NCBI RefSeq assembly: GCF_006483455.1
Contig: NZ_PPPU01000013.1
Coordinates: 177,156-241,155, forward strand
Origin: Methylomonas koyamae
GTDB lineage: Bacteria; Pseudomonadota; Gammaproteobacteria; Methylococcales; Methylomonadaceae
Direction of reading: 5' to 3'
Length of the DNA: 64,000 bases
This document shows, piece by piece, positions 29,247 through 39,046 of this stretch (position 1 is the stretch's first letter; each line of letters starts with the position of its first letter). The notes beneath the pieces were generated by a model that worked only from the letters and a program-made list of their open reading frames with translations, searched no databases and had not been told where the DNA came from. The position numbers were made by a program, and so were the translations under genes.

Positions 29247-29966
29247 TCAACGTACCGCGTTGACGGTCCGCTCCAGTTCTTCCCGGCTCATATGCCGCAC
29301 ATCCTTGCCTTTGACCATGTAGATCACCTGTTCGCAGACGTTGCAAGCGTGATCGCCGATGCGTTCCAGCGCCCGGGCCGCCCATAACATATCCAAGGCG
29401 CGGGTGATATTGCGCGGATTTTCCATCATTTGCGTGATCAACTGGCGGGTGATACTGGTGTATTCGCGGTCCACCTTGGCGTCCTGCTCGGTAATCGCAA
29501 TCACTTCTTCGACGTCGTTGCGGGCGTAGGCGTCCAGCGCGCCGTTCAACATTTCTTTGACCAGATTCAGCAAATGCTCGATCTCGTAGTATTTGTCCTG
29601 GTAATAGTCGGCCCCTTCCAGACGCATCGTCATTTTGGCGATCCGCGCCGCTTCGTCGCCAATCCGTTCCAGATCGGTGATGATCTTGATCGTCGCGATC
29701 AACATCCGCAAATCGAAGGCAGCCGGCTGACGCTTGGCCATGATTTCGGTGCATTCGTGGTCGATGTCTTTTTCCATATCGTTGACTTGTTGGTCCTGCT
29801 GTACCACTTTTTCGGCATTCTCCATGTCGTAACCCATGAAGGCCTTGGTCGCCAAGTCCACTTGTTGCTCGACTAATCCGCCCATCGACAGGACTTTGTT
29901 ACGGATATCTTCCATCTCCTCGTTGAATTGGCGAGAGATGTGTTGTTTGATTTTGCTGTTATCCAT
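29247..29966 (-). CDS. phoU: Phosphate-specific transport accessory protein PhoU
   Basis: A 239-residue all-helical protein made of two repeated three-helix units, each with a metal-binding motif: EKDIDHE...ATIKIITDLERIGDEAARIAK and the later ERIGDHACNVCE. PhoU binds the PstB/PhoR complex and keeps the Pho regulon off when phosphate is plentiful. It ends the pst operon, 10 bases after pstB. Confidence 0.96.
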   Translation of the reverse strand: MDNSKIKQHISRQFNEEMEDIRNKVLSMGGLVEQQVDLATKAFMGYDMENAEKVVQQDQQVNDMEKDIDHECTEIMAKRQPAAFDLRMLIATIKIITDLERIGDEAARIAKMTMRLEGADYYQDKYYEIEHLLNLVKEMLNGALDAYARNDVEEVIAITEQDAKVDREYTSITRQLITQMMENPRNITRALDMLWAARALERIGDHACNVCEQVIYMVKGKDVRHMSREELERTVNAVR

Positions 29967-29976
29967 TGTTTACCTC

Positions 29977-30810
29977 CTAACCGTACCTGCCGGTAATGTA
30001 ATCTTCAGTTTGTTTTTTTGCCGGGTTGGTAAACAACTCGCTGGTTTCGCCAAATTCGATCAATTCGCCCATGTACATGAAGGCGGTGTAGTCGGACACC
30101 CGTGCCGCCTGTTGCATGTTATGGGTGACGATAACGATCGTGTATTTTTCTTTCAATTCGTTGATCAGTTCTTCGATCTTCAGGGTAGATATGGGATCCA
30201 GCGCCGATGCCGGTTCATCGAGCAGGATCACTTCCGGCTCGATCGCAATGGCACGGGCAATCACCAGCCGCTGCTGCTGGCCGCCGGACATACCCAACGC
30301 ATTGTCGTTCAACCGGTTTTTCACCTCGTCCCACAACGCCGCGCCGCGCAGGGATTTTTCGACCACCTCGTCGAGAATGTGGCGGTCGTTAATGCCCTGA
30401 ATCCGTAAGCCGTAGGCCACGTTCTCGTAGATCGTCTTCGGAAACGGGTTCGGCTTTTGAAACACCATGCCGACCCGGCGCCGTAAAGCGGCGACGTTAA
30501 CCGACTTGTCGTAGATATCTTCCCCGTCCAACAGAATTTTGCCCTGGATGCTGACGCCGTCCACCAAGTCGTTCATTCGGTTGATACAGCGCAGCAGTGT
30601 CGATTTGCCGCAGCCGCTAGGACCAATGTAGGCCGTGACTTTCCGGCGCGGCATTTCCATATTGACACTATGCAAGGCCTGCTTCTGGCCGTAGAACAGA
30701 TTCAGGTCTTCCACCTTGATACAGGTTTCGGTCTTTTCGGACGCGTTACGGTCGTCTCGATTCAACGCGCTGATATCGATGGCGTGAGTTTTGGTTTGGG
30801 CTGTGGTCAT
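29977..30810 (-). CDS. pstB: Phosphate ABC transporter ATP-binding protein PstB
   Basis: A 277-residue ATPase that powers phosphate uptake. Walker [13 protein letters not shown], signature MSGGQQQR, Walker [14 protein letters not shown], and the PstB-typical [27 protein letters not shown] ending (cited by its key words [16 protein letters not shown]). About 20 N-terminal residues precede the conserved region, longer than in E. coli. It sits between pstA and phoU, in operon order pstS-C-A-B-phoU. Confidence 0.97.
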   Translation of the reverse strand: MTTAQTKTHAIDISALNRDDRNASEKTETCIKVEDLNLFYGQKQALHSVNMEMPRRKVTAYIGPSGCGKSTLLRCINRMNDLVDGVSIQGKILLDGEDIYDKSVNVAALRRRVGMVFQKPNPFPKTIYENVAYGLRIQGINDRHILDEVVEKSLRGAALWDEVKNRLNDNALGMSGGQQQRLVIARAIAIEPEVILLDEPASALDPISTLKIEELINELKEKYTIVIVTHNMQQAARVSDYTAFMYMGELIEFGETSELFTNPAKKQTEDYITGRYG

Positions 30811-30839
30811 AATCCAAGGTTCCGGATAAGCGAGCGATA

Positions 30840-32492
30840 TTAATTTTCCAGCGCACGATATTTTTCGCGCAGGTTATTGCGGATGGTGATGGCGAACATG
30901 TTCAGGCCGACAATGACCATCACCAAAAGCAGTGAGGTGGCATACACCAGGGGCCGCGCCGCTTCGACGTTCGGGCTTTGGAAGCCGACGTCGTAGATAT
31001 GGAAGCCCAAGTGCATGAATTTACGGTCCAGATGCAAATAAGGGAAATTGCCGTCCAGCGGCAAGGTGGGGGCCAGTTTAACGACGCCGACCAGCATCAA
31101 TGGCGCCACTTCGCCGGCGGCGCGGGCCACGGCCAGAATCAAGCCGGTCATGATGGCCGGGCTGGCCATCGGCAATACGGTGCGCCACAAGGTCTCGGCC
31201 TTGGTCGCACCCAGTGCCAGACTACCTTCGCGTATCGATTTCGGAATCCGCGACAAACCTTCTTCAGTGGCAACGATGACGACCGGCAAAGTCATCAAGG
31301 CCAGCGTCAACGAGGCCCATAGCAGACCGGGCGTACCGAACACCGGGGCCGGCGCGGCTTCCGGAAAAAACAAGCGGTCGATGTTGCCGCCGATGATGTA
31401 AACGAAAAAGCCGAGGCCAAATACGCCGTAAACGATGGACGGCACACCGGCCAGATTGTTGACGGCGATCCGGATGATCCGGGTCACGAAACCCTGCTTG
31501 GCATATTCGCGCAAATAAACCGCGGCGATGACGCCGAACGGCGTCACCACCACCGCCATCAGCAGCACCATCAGCACGGTACCGAATATCGCCGGAAATA
31601 TGCCGCCTTCCGTGTTGGCTTCGCGCGGCTCGTCGCTGACGAAGGTGACGAAGTTGCGGACGTACTCGACCATTTTATCCAGGCCGCTCATCGCATTGGG
31701 TTGAGTCAGTTTGACGATGCGGTGCAGCGGCAGATTGATTTCCCGGCCGCCGGCTTCCACCGCGACCAAACTGGCGCGCTTCATTTCCTTGTTCAGCTTG
31801 GCTAACTGGGCCTGAATTTCCTGATACTGTTGTTGGTAAGTCTGTTTCTGAACGGCGAACTCTTGGGCGTGGCCGTCGTTCCATTCGCCTTTCAATTCCA
31901 GGGCGCGCTGTTTCAAGCGCAAGCGCTCCAGGCCATAGTTGATCGCACCGACGTCCTTGTCCTGCAACACGTCGATCTGTTCGTGCAATTCCAGTGCGGC
32001 CGCCAATTTTTCCTGGGCAACGGCCAGCGCGGCTTCACCTTCGGCGATGATGTTGCCGTCTTCCTTGACCGCCTTCAGCCTGCCGTAGAAGTTACCCCAT
32101 TCGCGGCGTTCGACACTAATCAAATCCGCAGGTTCGGCTTTCTGTTTGATGTACTGTTGCTGAATCCAGCGGAAATCGCTGCCCAAAATATCGCGGTTAC
32201 CGGTTTTAACCAGAAATTGCTCCAGATACTCGGCGCCGTTCAGTACCTGATGACCGGCAGCTTTGGCCTGCGCGGCCGGCAACAGCGAGGTGTCGACCTG
32301 TTCGCCGATGATGGTCGAACGGCCGTTTTGGTCCTCGTATTGGTACTCGACGATGTCGGCCGGCCAAAAATGACCCAAGCCGCGTAACGCAATCAATAAC
32401 AAGAGCCCCACAACCAACACCAGGTTGATCGTCACCGCGCCGGCAGTCAACCAAATCCAGGGCGAACCGCTTTTAAACCATTCTTTGATCAT
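30840..32492 (-). CDS. pstA: Phosphate ABC transporter permease PstA, long form with DUF3333-type insert
   Basis: A 550-residue permease, nearly twice the usual 300. After the first membrane segment (about 13-38) comes a soluble region of about 230 residues with coiled-coil heptads (the stretch with [20 protein letters not shown] and [16 protein letters not shown]). The normal permease core follows: [52 protein letters not shown] and [13 protein letters not shown]. The insert matches the DUF3333 type of gammaproteobacterial PstA. I place the start at ATG 32492, which overlaps the pstC stop (ATGA); the longer upstream frame is antisense-like and lacks the signal. Confidence 0.93.
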   Translation of the reverse strand: MIKEWFKSGSPWIWLTAGAVTINLVLVVGLLLLIALRGLGHFWPADIVEYQYEDQNGRSTIIGEQVDTSLLPAAQAKAAGHQVLNGAEYLEQFLVKTGNRDILGSDFRWIQQQYIKQKAEPADLISVERREWGNFYGRLKAVKEDGNIIAEGEAALAVAQEKLAAALELHEQIDVLQDKDVGAINYGLERLRLKQRALELKGEWNDGHAQEFAVQKQTYQQQYQEIQAQLAKLNKEMKRASLVAVEAGGREINLPLHRIVKLTQPNAMSGLDKMVEYVRNFVTFVSDEPREANTEGGIFPAIFGTVLMVLLMAVVVTPFGVIAAVYLREYAKQGFVTRIIRIAVNNLAGVPSIVYGVFGLGFFVYIIGGNIDRLFFPEAAPAPVFGTPGLLWASLTLALMTLPVVIVATEEGLSRIPKSIREGSLALGATKAETLWRTVLPMASPAIMTGLILAVARAAGEVAPLMLVGVVKLAPTLPLDGNFPYLHLDRKFMHLGFHIYDVGFQSPNVEAARPLVYATSLLLVMVIVGLNMFAITIRNNLREKYRALEN

Positions 32493-34771
32493 AGTGAACT
32501 GTATTTCTGTCTGAGATTTTGCCGAACCAATTCGGCCAGCGTATTGACGACGAAGGTGAACACGAACAATACCAGCGCCGCTAAAAACAACACCCGGTAA
32601 TGGGTACTGTTGACTTCCGATTCCGGCATTTCCACCGCAATATTGGCGGACAAGGTGCGCAATCCCTGAAAAATACTCAAATCCATCACCGGCGTGTTCC
32701 CGGTGGCCATCAGCACGATCATGGTTTCGCCCACCGCCCGGCCGAAACCGATCATCACCGCGGAAAAAATACCGGGACTTGCGGTCAGCAAAACGACTTT
32801 GGTCATCGTCTGCCATGGCGTCGCCCCCAAAGCCAGCGAGCCAGTAGTCAAATGTTTTGGTACGCTAAAAATAGCGTCCTCGGCGATCGAGAAAATCATC
32901 GGAATCACGGCAAAGCCCATGGCCAAGCCGACCACCAGCGTATTGCGCTGGTCGTAACCGATACCGAATTCCTCGCGCATCCAGACTCGCAAATCGCCGT
33001 GGAAAAACCAGGCTTCGAAGCTGGGCGCCAATTCAAACGCCAACCAGGCGCCGAAGATCACGACCGGCACTAAAACGATGGCGTCCCAACCGTCAGGGAT
33101 TTTAAGACGAGTCGGTTCCGGAACCTGCTGCCACAGGTAAGCGAATACCATCACCGACAAAGGCACCACCATCAACATCGCGAAAATTCCGGCGAGATGG
33201 GATTCGACGAACGGCGCCAGCCATAAGCCGGCCAGAAAACCCAAAATCACGGTCGGTAATGCGCCCATGATCTCGATACCGGGCTTCACGTACTGCCGCA
33301 CCCGCGGCGCCATGAAATAACCGGTGTAGATCGCGCCGAACAAAGCCAGCGGAATTCCCATCAGCATCGCGTAAAACGAAGCCTTCAAGGTGCCGAACAC
33401 CAGCGGCGTCAGGCTCATTTTCGGTTCGAAATCGTTGCTGGCCGACGAAGATTGCCAAATGTAGTCGGGCTTCGGATAACTTTCGTACCAGACTTTACCC
33501 CAGAGCGATTTCAGCGAAATCTCCGGATGCTCGTTTTCCAGCCGCCAACTCAGCACTTTGCCGCTAGCGTCCTCCACCAAAAAATAATCGGCTTTAGGAG
33601 ATAAGGCCAACACCTGCGGCGCGGACTGCAGTAATTTGGTATTGACTAACTCACGCTCGGCCGTCGAGTTGTATACCGCCAATTGTCCCGCGTTATCGAT
33701 CGCCAACATGCCGCGGCGGCGCTGTTCGGCGCTAACCGCTAAGATAGGGTTGTCGGCCAACTTGAAGCTGCGCAGTTTTTGCATGTTGACGTAGTTCTGG
33801 TCGTTACGGACCAAGGACCATTGCGCCAGTTCGCCTTTGGAATCACCAACCAACAACGAGTTTTCGCCGTTCAAGAATTCCATACTGGAAATTTCCTGAC
33901 CGTTCTCGACCAGATTCAACTTGTGCTTGACCACGGGCGCCGAGGCGTCACTGACATCGACCACGGTGATGCTTTGGCGGCTGGCTAAATACAGATTGCG
34001 CTGTTCTTTATCGAGCAACAGAAATTCGATGTCGTCGCCGGCCACATCCAATACGGTATCGCTGGCTTCCAACGTCACTTCGTCATCGAACATCGACTCC
34101 TTTTTAGTGAGCCGGCTTAACAACACGCGGTTATCGGCCGTTTTCGCCACCAACGTGCTACGGTCGTCTGCTACCGCCAGAGTGATTTTGGCCAAAGGCT
34201 GGCCGGATTTATCAATAGTCAGCGCTTGGTTGCCCAATGGATAACTGAGCGAAGGCGTAATCAGGCGCTTGCCGTCCGGATAGCTCAATTTATATTCGTG
34301 TTTGACCACTACCGCCCGGCCATCCGATAAGCCGTATGCCACCACGCCTTTGTCGATGCTGGCGTGGGCGAAACTGGCTATTTGGCCGTTTTCCGGCAGC
34401 GCTACGGCTTCGCTGCTAACGATCGCGCCGCTCTCTATATTGAAAAAAACCGCTTTGCCGGCATCGGTAAATCTGACTGCAAGCTGGTTTTGTTCCTCAA
34501 TGGCCGCGAACAGCGTTTTGCCCATTTCCACGCCCGGAACGTTATAGCCACCGTTATCGGCGGCCCTGAGCTGTGCCGGCAAAAGCAACGGAAATACAAC
34601 ATACAACAGGTAAAAGAAAATCAGCACCACCGCCAAGATAATACTCAACCCGCCGACCACCACGCCCCGCGCCGCTAATTTGTCTTTAACCAAACGCCAA
34701 CGCTGGTAACTATCGCTGGTGGCTGTTTGAAACAGCGTCGGTTTGCTTTGAGTGGTTCGGGATTCAGTCAT
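32489..34771 (-). CDS. pstC: Phosphate ABC transporter permease PstC, long form
   Basis: A 760-residue permease, more than twice the classic 310-320. One membrane segment (about 38-65) is followed by a soluble domain of about 370 residues with beta-rich repeats reminiscent of a beta-propeller (for example FLLLDKEQRNLYLASRQ and SLLVGDSKGELAQWSLV). The permease core then begins near residue 440 (KASFYAMLMGIPLALFGAIYTGYF) and has [18 protein letters not shown] and GFGRAVGETMIVLMATGN. Together with the long PstA this makes a transporter with a large periplasmic mass. A terminator separates it from pstS, so levels may be set by read-through. Confidence 0.93.
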   Translation of the reverse strand: MTESRTTQSKPTLFQTATSDSYQRWRLVKDKLAARGVVVGGLSIILAVVLIFFYLLYVVFPLLLPAQLRAADNGGYNVPGVEMGKTLFAAIEEQNQLAVRFTDAGKAVFFNIESGAIVSSEAVALPENGQIASFAHASIDKGVVAYGLSDGRAVVVKHEYKLSYPDGKRLITPSLSYPLGNQALTIDKSGQPLAKITLAVADDRSTLVAKTADNRVLLSRLTKKESMFDDEVTLEASDTVLDVAGDDIEFLLLDKEQRNLYLASRQSITVVDVSDASAPVVKHKLNLVENGQEISSMEFLNGENSLLVGDSKGELAQWSLVRNDQNYVNMQKLRSFKLADNPILAVSAEQRRRGMLAIDNAGQLAVYNSTAERELVNTKLLQSAPQVLALSPKADYFLVEDASGKVLSWRLENEHPEISLKSLWGKVWYESYPKPDYIWQSSSASNDFEPKMSLTPLVFGTLKASFYAMLMGIPLALFGAIYTGYFMAPRVRQYVKPGIEIMGALPTVILGFLAGLWLAPFVESHLAGIFAMLMVVPLSVMVFAYLWQQVPEPTRLKIPDGWDAIVLVPVVIFGAWLAFELAPSFEAWFFHGDLRVWMREEFGIGYDQRNTLVVGLAMGFAVIPMIFSIAEDAIFSVPKHLTTGSLALGATPWQTMTKVVLLTASPGIFSAVMIGFGRAVGETMIVLMATGNTPVMDLSIFQGLRTLSANIAVEMPESEVNSTHYRVLFLAALVLFVFTFVVNTLAELVRQNLRQKYSSL

Positions 34772-34818
34772 AACTGGACATCACAAAATTTGCGGGGGAA
34801 ACGCACCGGAATGCTTAC

Positions 34819-34857
34819 AAAAACAAAAAAGCCGATAATTTACACGCAATTATCGGC
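34819..34857 (-). terminator. Rho-independent terminator between pstS and pstC
   Basis: Ten-base perfect stem GCCGATAATT / AATTATCGGC (34831-34840 with 34848-34857, seven-base loop). Read on the minus strand it is followed by six Ts, a G and five more Ts. It lies after pstS and before pstC, so it should cap most pstS messages while letting a fraction continue into the transporter genes, which fits the high demand for the binding protein. Confidence 0.9.
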
Positions 34858-34986
34858 TTCGTTATTATACAAGATCAACCGCAATTGATTGGCGGCTACA
34901 AATAAGGGTGGCGATTTTTCGCGCCAGTCCTTTGAAGCGTCCCTGCATAAATTGTCCCTGATCAGGCCGGTCCTTGGCTTGATAAC

Positions 34987-35976
34987 TCACTGAATTAAAG
35001 TCAACGCTTTTTCAACTGCTTTGGCCGGCAACGGAATGTAGCCGTCTTTGATCACGACTTGCTGACCGGTTTTGGACAACACCATTTTGATGAACTCCTT
35101 CTCCAGCGGTGCCAACGGTTCGTTCGGTTTTTTGTTGACGTAGACATAGAGAAAGCGCGACAGCGGATAGGCACCGGAAGTCGCATTTTCCGGAGTCGGA
35201 TCGACAAAAGCCTCTCCGTCTTTATGCGACAACGCGATGGCTTTCACACCGGAAGTCGAATAGCCGATACCCGAATAACCGATACCGTTGGCGGAGGTGG
35301 TAACAGATTGCACCACCGATGCCGAACCGGGTTGCTCGTTGACGTTGCTTTTGAAATCGCCTTTGCACAGTGCTTCGTCCTTAAAGAAACCGTATGTACC
35401 GGATACCGAATTACGACCGTACAACTGAATCGGCCGGCTGGCCCAGGCACCGGTCAGACCGGCTTGGCCCCAAGTCGTAATATCGTTGGCGCCGCCGCAT
35501 TTACGGGTTGACGACATGATCGCATCGACTTGCGGGATGCTTAAGCCTTTGACCGGGTTGTCCTTGTTGACGAATACGGCTAACGCGTCGATCGCAACCG
35601 GAATCGCGGTCGGTTTATAGCCGTATTTGCTTTCGAAATCGTCGATTTCGTTGTCTTTCATTTTCCGGCTCATCGGACCCAGGTTGGATGTACCTTCGGT
35701 CAGAGCCGGCGGCGCGGTTGAAGAACCAGCCGCTTGAATCTGAATATTGACGTTGGGGTAAATTTTGCCGAATTCTTCGGCCCACAATGTCATCAGGTTC
35801 GCCAAAGTATCAGAGCCGACGCTGGACAGGTTGCCGGAAATACCGCTCGCTGCGGAATATTCCGGAAGTGCCGCATCCAAAGTTGCAGGGGCAGCCGCGG
35901 CCTCGCCGGCCAACAATGCGGCGGAGGCGAAACCCAATCCCATAACCAGCGATTTCAGCTTGAATGTTTTATTCAT
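34987..35976 (-). CDS. pstS: Periplasmic phosphate-binding protein PstS
   Basis: A 329-residue precursor with a signal peptide ending in AAA. The family phosphate-binding segments are visible: [54 protein letters not shown] and [11 protein letters not shown] cysteine pair (CGG and ALC) may form a disulfide. It is the first gene of the pst operon and has a strong Pho box upstream. Confidence 0.95.
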   Translation of the reverse strand: MNKTFKLKSLVMGLGFASAALLAGEAAAAPATLDAALPEYSAASGISGNLSSVGSDTLANLMTLWAEEFGKIYPNVNIQIQAAGSSTAPPALTEGTSNLGPMSRKMKDNEIDDFESKYGYKPTAIPVAIDALAVFVNKDNPVKGLSIPQVDAIMSSTRKCGGANDITTWGQAGLTGAWASRPIQLYGRNSVSGTYGFFKDEALCKGDFKSNVNEQPGSASVVQSVTTSANGIGYSGIGYSTSGVKAIALSHKDGEAFVDPTPENATSGAYPLSRFLYVYVNKKPNEPLAPLEKEFIKMVLSKTGQQVVIKDGYIPLPAKAVEKALTLIQ

Positions 35977-36035
35977 ATATTTTCTCGAAAATGTTTAAAA
36001 CCAAGATCAGTGTGCCAAAGTGACATGACAATACT

Positions 36036-36064
36036 ATGAAGCAAATATGACAGTTTTGTGACAA
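36036..36064 (-). promoter_or_regulatory. Tandem Pho box upstream of pstS
   Basis: On the minus strand three 7-base units occur with 4-base AT spacers: TTGTCAC, CTGTCAT and GCTTCAT. The first two match the PhoB-box consensus repeat CTGTCAT closely, at 11-base spacing; the third is degenerate. It lies 60-88 bases before the pstS start, the expected distance for PhoB activation when phosphate is scarce. Confidence 0.85.
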
Positions 36065-36095
36065 AACTTAAGGAATTGTAAGCGCAACCGAGGTT

Positions 36096-36611
36096 TTAAC
36101 CAAAAACCCGATCCGGGTCGGCCGTATCGACGCGGCGCAATTTCAAAAAACGGTAACTGAAGTCCACCTGACTGTCGTTTTCGATCTCTTCTCGACTGAG
36201 TTCCTGCCATTGGCGCCGATCGATATCCGGGAAAAAGGTATCGCCTCTAAAGCTGCGCTCAATCTCGGTCAAATAAAGGTAATCGGCAACCGGCAACAAG
36301 GCTTGGTACAAGGTGGCGCCGCCAATCACGAATACCTCATCCCGATCAGCCAAGTCTCTGAGCGCAGCCTCGATATCGGTAAACACCCGACATTGCGGTG
36401 CTTCATACTCGGCACTGCGGCTGATGACGATATTTTCCCGGCCCGGCAAAGCTTTACCGATGGCCTCGAAGGTCTTGCGTCCCATCAACACCGGCGAGCC
36501 CATCGTGATTTGTTTGAAGCGTTTCAAATCAGCGGAGAGATGCCAAGGCATCCGGCCGTTCAGACCAATGGCGTTGTTGCTGGCCTTTGCCACAATTAGT
36601 GATAATTTCAT
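36096..36611 (-). CDS. folA: Dihydrofolate reductase
   Basis: A 171-residue cytoplasmic enzyme reducing dihydrofolate to tetrahydrofolate with NADPH. Landmarks: IVAKASNNAIGLNGRMPWHLSADLKRFK at the start (key words GLNGRMPWHLSADL; catalytic acid D28), GRKTFEAIG and the VFVIGGATLYQALLP loop. It is the usual target of trimethoprim-type inhibitors. The gene is divergent from the asparaginase gene and close behind the pstS promoter region. Confidence 0.96.
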   Translation of the reverse strand: MKLSLIVAKASNNAIGLNGRMPWHLSADLKRFKQITMGSPVLMGRKTFEAIGKALPGRENIVISRSAEYEAPQCRVFTDIEAALRDLADRDEVFVIGGATLYQALLPVADYLYLTEIERSFRGDTFFPDIDRRQWQELSREEIENDSQVDFSYRFLKLRRVDTADPDRVFG

Positions 36612-36671
36612 GCCAAATACTTAAGATGCGGATTCAATCCGTAACCCGACATGATACTAGAAACGCCGAAT

Positions 36672-37697
36672 ATGAATAAAAACATCCTGCTGGTGTTCAC
36701 CGGCGGCACCATAGGTTCGCAAGTGACGGGCAGCATCGTCGACACGTCGGCCGCCGCCGGTTTCAAACTGCTGGCATTGTTCGCCGACCACTACCCCGAG
36801 GCAGGTTCGATAGCGTTCAAGTCTCAGCAACCTTTGCGAATCCTCAGCGAGAACCTGCATACCCAACACTGGTCGCAGATCATTGCGGCAATCGAAGCCG
36901 AGGACCTAAATCAATTCGACGGCATTATCGTTACCCACGGTACCGATACCCTGGCATTTAGCGCCGCGGCATTGGGACTGTATTTCCATAAGTTACCGAT
37001 TCCGCTGTTGCTGGTCTCGAGCGATTTGCCACTGGACAGTCCGCAGGCCAACGGTTTAGCCAATTTTTGCTGCGCGGTGGAGTTCATCCGGCGCGGTGGT
37101 CAACCTGGGGTATACGTTCCGTACCGCAATCCCGGACAGGATCAGCAAGTTCATCTGGCAACCCGGCTCTCGTCCTGCCTGCCGTTAAGTAGCGACTTCA
37201 TCAGCATCCAATCGCAGCCGTTTATGCGCTTCAGTGACGGACGGTTCGAAACGCTGGCGCAGCCGGATAGCTCAAGCCGTCAATCGGCCAACTTGAAACC
37301 CGATTTTTCGGCGCGAATTCTGTTGGTAAGGCCCTATCCGGGTCTCGACTACACCGCGTTCAATCCCGAAGGATTCGATGTGGTGCTGCACGACCTATAC
37401 CATTCCGGCACGGCCTGCGCATCCAATAGCGCTGGCGACCGATTCAGCTTGGTCGCATTTATCCGCAAATGCCGGGAAAAAGGCCGGAAAGTTTATTTGG
37501 CTCCGGCCTTACGATCGGAAAGCGCTTATGCCTCGACCAGCGATTTGATCGCTGCCGGGGCGGAGATGGTCTGGAATATGAGTTTGGAGGCGGCTTACGC
37601 CAAACTACTGTTGGCGCTCGGCAATTTTACCGAGTCTGAGCAAGTATCGGAGTTTTTACGGCTGGATCTGGCTTACGAACATGTCCAGCCTGCCTGA
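36672..37697 (+). CDS. L-asparaginase family protein
   Basis: About 341 residues. Both threonine motifs of the asparaginase/glutaminase family are present: FTGGTIGSQVT near the start (first nucleophile) and IIVTHGTDTLAFSA about residue 90 (second threonine site). The C-terminal domain has HDLYHSGTACA and the LAPALRSESAY segment. The length and the lack of a signal peptide suggest a cytoplasmic type I-like enzyme that hydrolyses asparagine to aspartate and ammonia. A second ATG at 36651 would add seven residues. Confidence 0.85.
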   Translation: MNKNILLVFTGGTIGSQVTGSIVDTSAAAGFKLLALFADHYPEAGSIAFKSQQPLRILSENLHTQHWSQIIAAIEAEDLNQFDGIIVTHGTDTLAFSAAALGLYFHKLPIPLLLVSSDLPLDSPQANGLANFCCAVEFIRRGGQPGVYVPYRNPGQDQQVHLATRLSSCLPLSSDFISIQSQPFMRFSDGRFETLAQPDSSSRQSANLKPDFSARILLVRPYPGLDYTAFNPEGFDVVLHDLYHSGTACASNSAGDRFSLVAFIRKCREKGRKVYLAPALRSESAYASTSDLIAAGAEMVWNMSLEAAYAKLLLALGNFTESEQVSEFLRLDLAYEHVQPA

Positions 37698-37745
37698 AAT
37701 AAACGTGGAAGCGGCCACGGTCCAACGGCCGCTTCCCTGGACGGT

Positions 37746-38297
37746 TTATTGTTTAGGCTGGGGCTTGGTCGTCAGCACTTTGGCGTCTGGTCCCATTGCC
37801 ACCGAGTAATCAGTCGAGGAAACCACGTTCTGGCTGGCGATATCGACCACCCGCAAGGAGACATAAACGTTATCGCGTCCCGGCGCGTAGGAACCAATCA
37901 CAATCGCTTTAGCACCGACGTTATTTAAAGCTTCCTTGGTTTTTTCCGGCAATTCCAGAATGCCGGCTTCATTTTTGGCAAAAATCTCGGTCGGTAGCTC
38001 CATACCCATCACCCGGTAACCGGAACGGTGCAGCGCCGAAGAAAGCTGGTCGGAAATGATCCTGCCGAATGGCAGGGTTTGGCCCATGTCGTCGACGTTG
38101 ACCAGGGAATTGATCACGACCAGACTGCCTTTAGGCAAGGGCTGGCGCAAATCGGCCAGCAGCCAGCCGACCGCATCGTAGCTGACTTCGACCAAGTCGT
38201 CGTCATCAATGCTGCTCGAGTAGTAGTAAAGCCGGCTGCAACCGCTCAAAACGGTCAAACCTGCCAACATCAACACCATTAATTTTTTCTTGAGCAT
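37746..38297 (-). CDS. FlgO-family outer-membrane lipoprotein
   Basis: A 183-residue lipoprotein precursor (lipobox LSGC, Cys about residue 20). The mature part fits the FlgO family: YDAVGWLLADLRQPLPKGSLVVI, FGRIISDQLSSALHRSGYRVM and later AKAIVIGSYAPGRDNVYVSLRVVD. FlgO is a flagellum-related outer-membrane protein in Vibrio, but no flagellar gene is near it here, so another envelope role is possible. It stands alone, separated by gaps on both sides. Confidence 0.75.
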   Translation of the reverse strand: MLKKKLMVLMLAGLTVLSGCSRLYYYSSSIDDDDLVEVSYDAVGWLLADLRQPLPKGSLVVINSLVNVDDMGQTLPFGRIISDQLSSALHRSGYRVMGMELPTEIFAKNEAGILELPEKTKEALNNVGAKAIVIGSYAPGRDNVYVSLRVVDIASQNVVSSTDYSVAMGPDAKVLTTKPQPKQ

Positions 38298-38416
38298 GTA
38301 GCCTCTCCCCTGGAAATTGTGGGCTTTAATCAGAGCTTAAAACTATAGGCCAGTCAATCGATAAATGCCGAATTGGCGGTAAATTTTGCACCGAATTGCA
38401 ACTTACATCCTGAAAT

Positions 38417-39046
38417 CTACTGACCGCTTTCGGTGACGATCACGCCGATACCGTTTTTCTGCAGCAGTTCCTTAATCGTGGATACGCTGGCTGGGTTATC
38501 GTACGGCCCCACTTTGACTCGATGCCAAATCACGTTACCGACTTTGGCTTTTTCGACCCGCGACTCGATGCCGAGTAAGGCCAGTTTGGCTTTGTGACGT
38601 TCGGCTTCAGCCGCCTCCCTGAACGAACCGGCCTGCATGATGTATTTGGCAGCCTTGGTTTTGCCGACCAACTGCTCGCGGACCCGGGTTTTGATTTCAT
38701 AGTCCGGCACCACGACTTCCGCCTGCGGCAGAATCGTATAAAAGTCGTAACGCGGCTCTTCCGGTTCGACCGGCTCGGCCGGTTTTTCCGTTTCGGCGGC
38801 GGTTTGGGGTTTTAGCGGCAACTCTTGCTTTTTCGGTTCGGCGGCGGGCTGGGTTTCCGGGTTGGGCTTGCCGGCGACCAATTCCGGCACCAGCTTGCCG
38901 ATCATATTCAAAAACACCACGAAGGCCGCTATCAGCATAATCACCAACAGCCAGCGCCATAACGCAACCGACGACGACTGCTTCGGCTTCCGCCGCCCGG
39001 CGCCGTAATTGGGGCTTTGTACGCGGTGCTTATAATCTCTGGCCAT
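38417..39046 (-). CDS. SPOR-domain, FtsN-like membrane protein
   Basis: A 209-residue bitopic protein. A basic N-terminus (KHRVQSPNYGAGRRKPK) precedes one membrane segment (WRWLLVIMLIAAFVVFLNMIG), then a Pro/Glu-rich linker and a C-terminal SPOR domain (QAGSFREAAEAERHKAKLALLG to VKVGPYDNPASVSTIKELL). SPOR domains bind denuded septal peptidoglycan. The gene follows argS with no gap, as the ftsN-like genes do in Pseudomonas and relatives, so a cell-division role is likely. Confidence 0.85.
   Translation of the reverse strand: MARDYKHRVQSPNYGAGRRKPKQSSSVALWRWLLVIMLIAAFVVFLNMIGKLVPELVAGKPNPETQPAAEPKKQELPLKPQTAAETEKPAEPVEPEEPRYDFYTILPQAEVVVPDYEIKTRVREQLVGKTKAAKYIMQAGSFREAAEAERHKAKLALLGIESRVEKAKVGNVIWHRVKVGPYDNPASVSTIKELLQKNGIGVIVTESGQ

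Noticed and set aside
32493..32816. N-terminal extension of the pstA frame
   Set aside because: It overlaps pstC in another frame; the ATGA overlap at 32,489-32,492 gives a better start.
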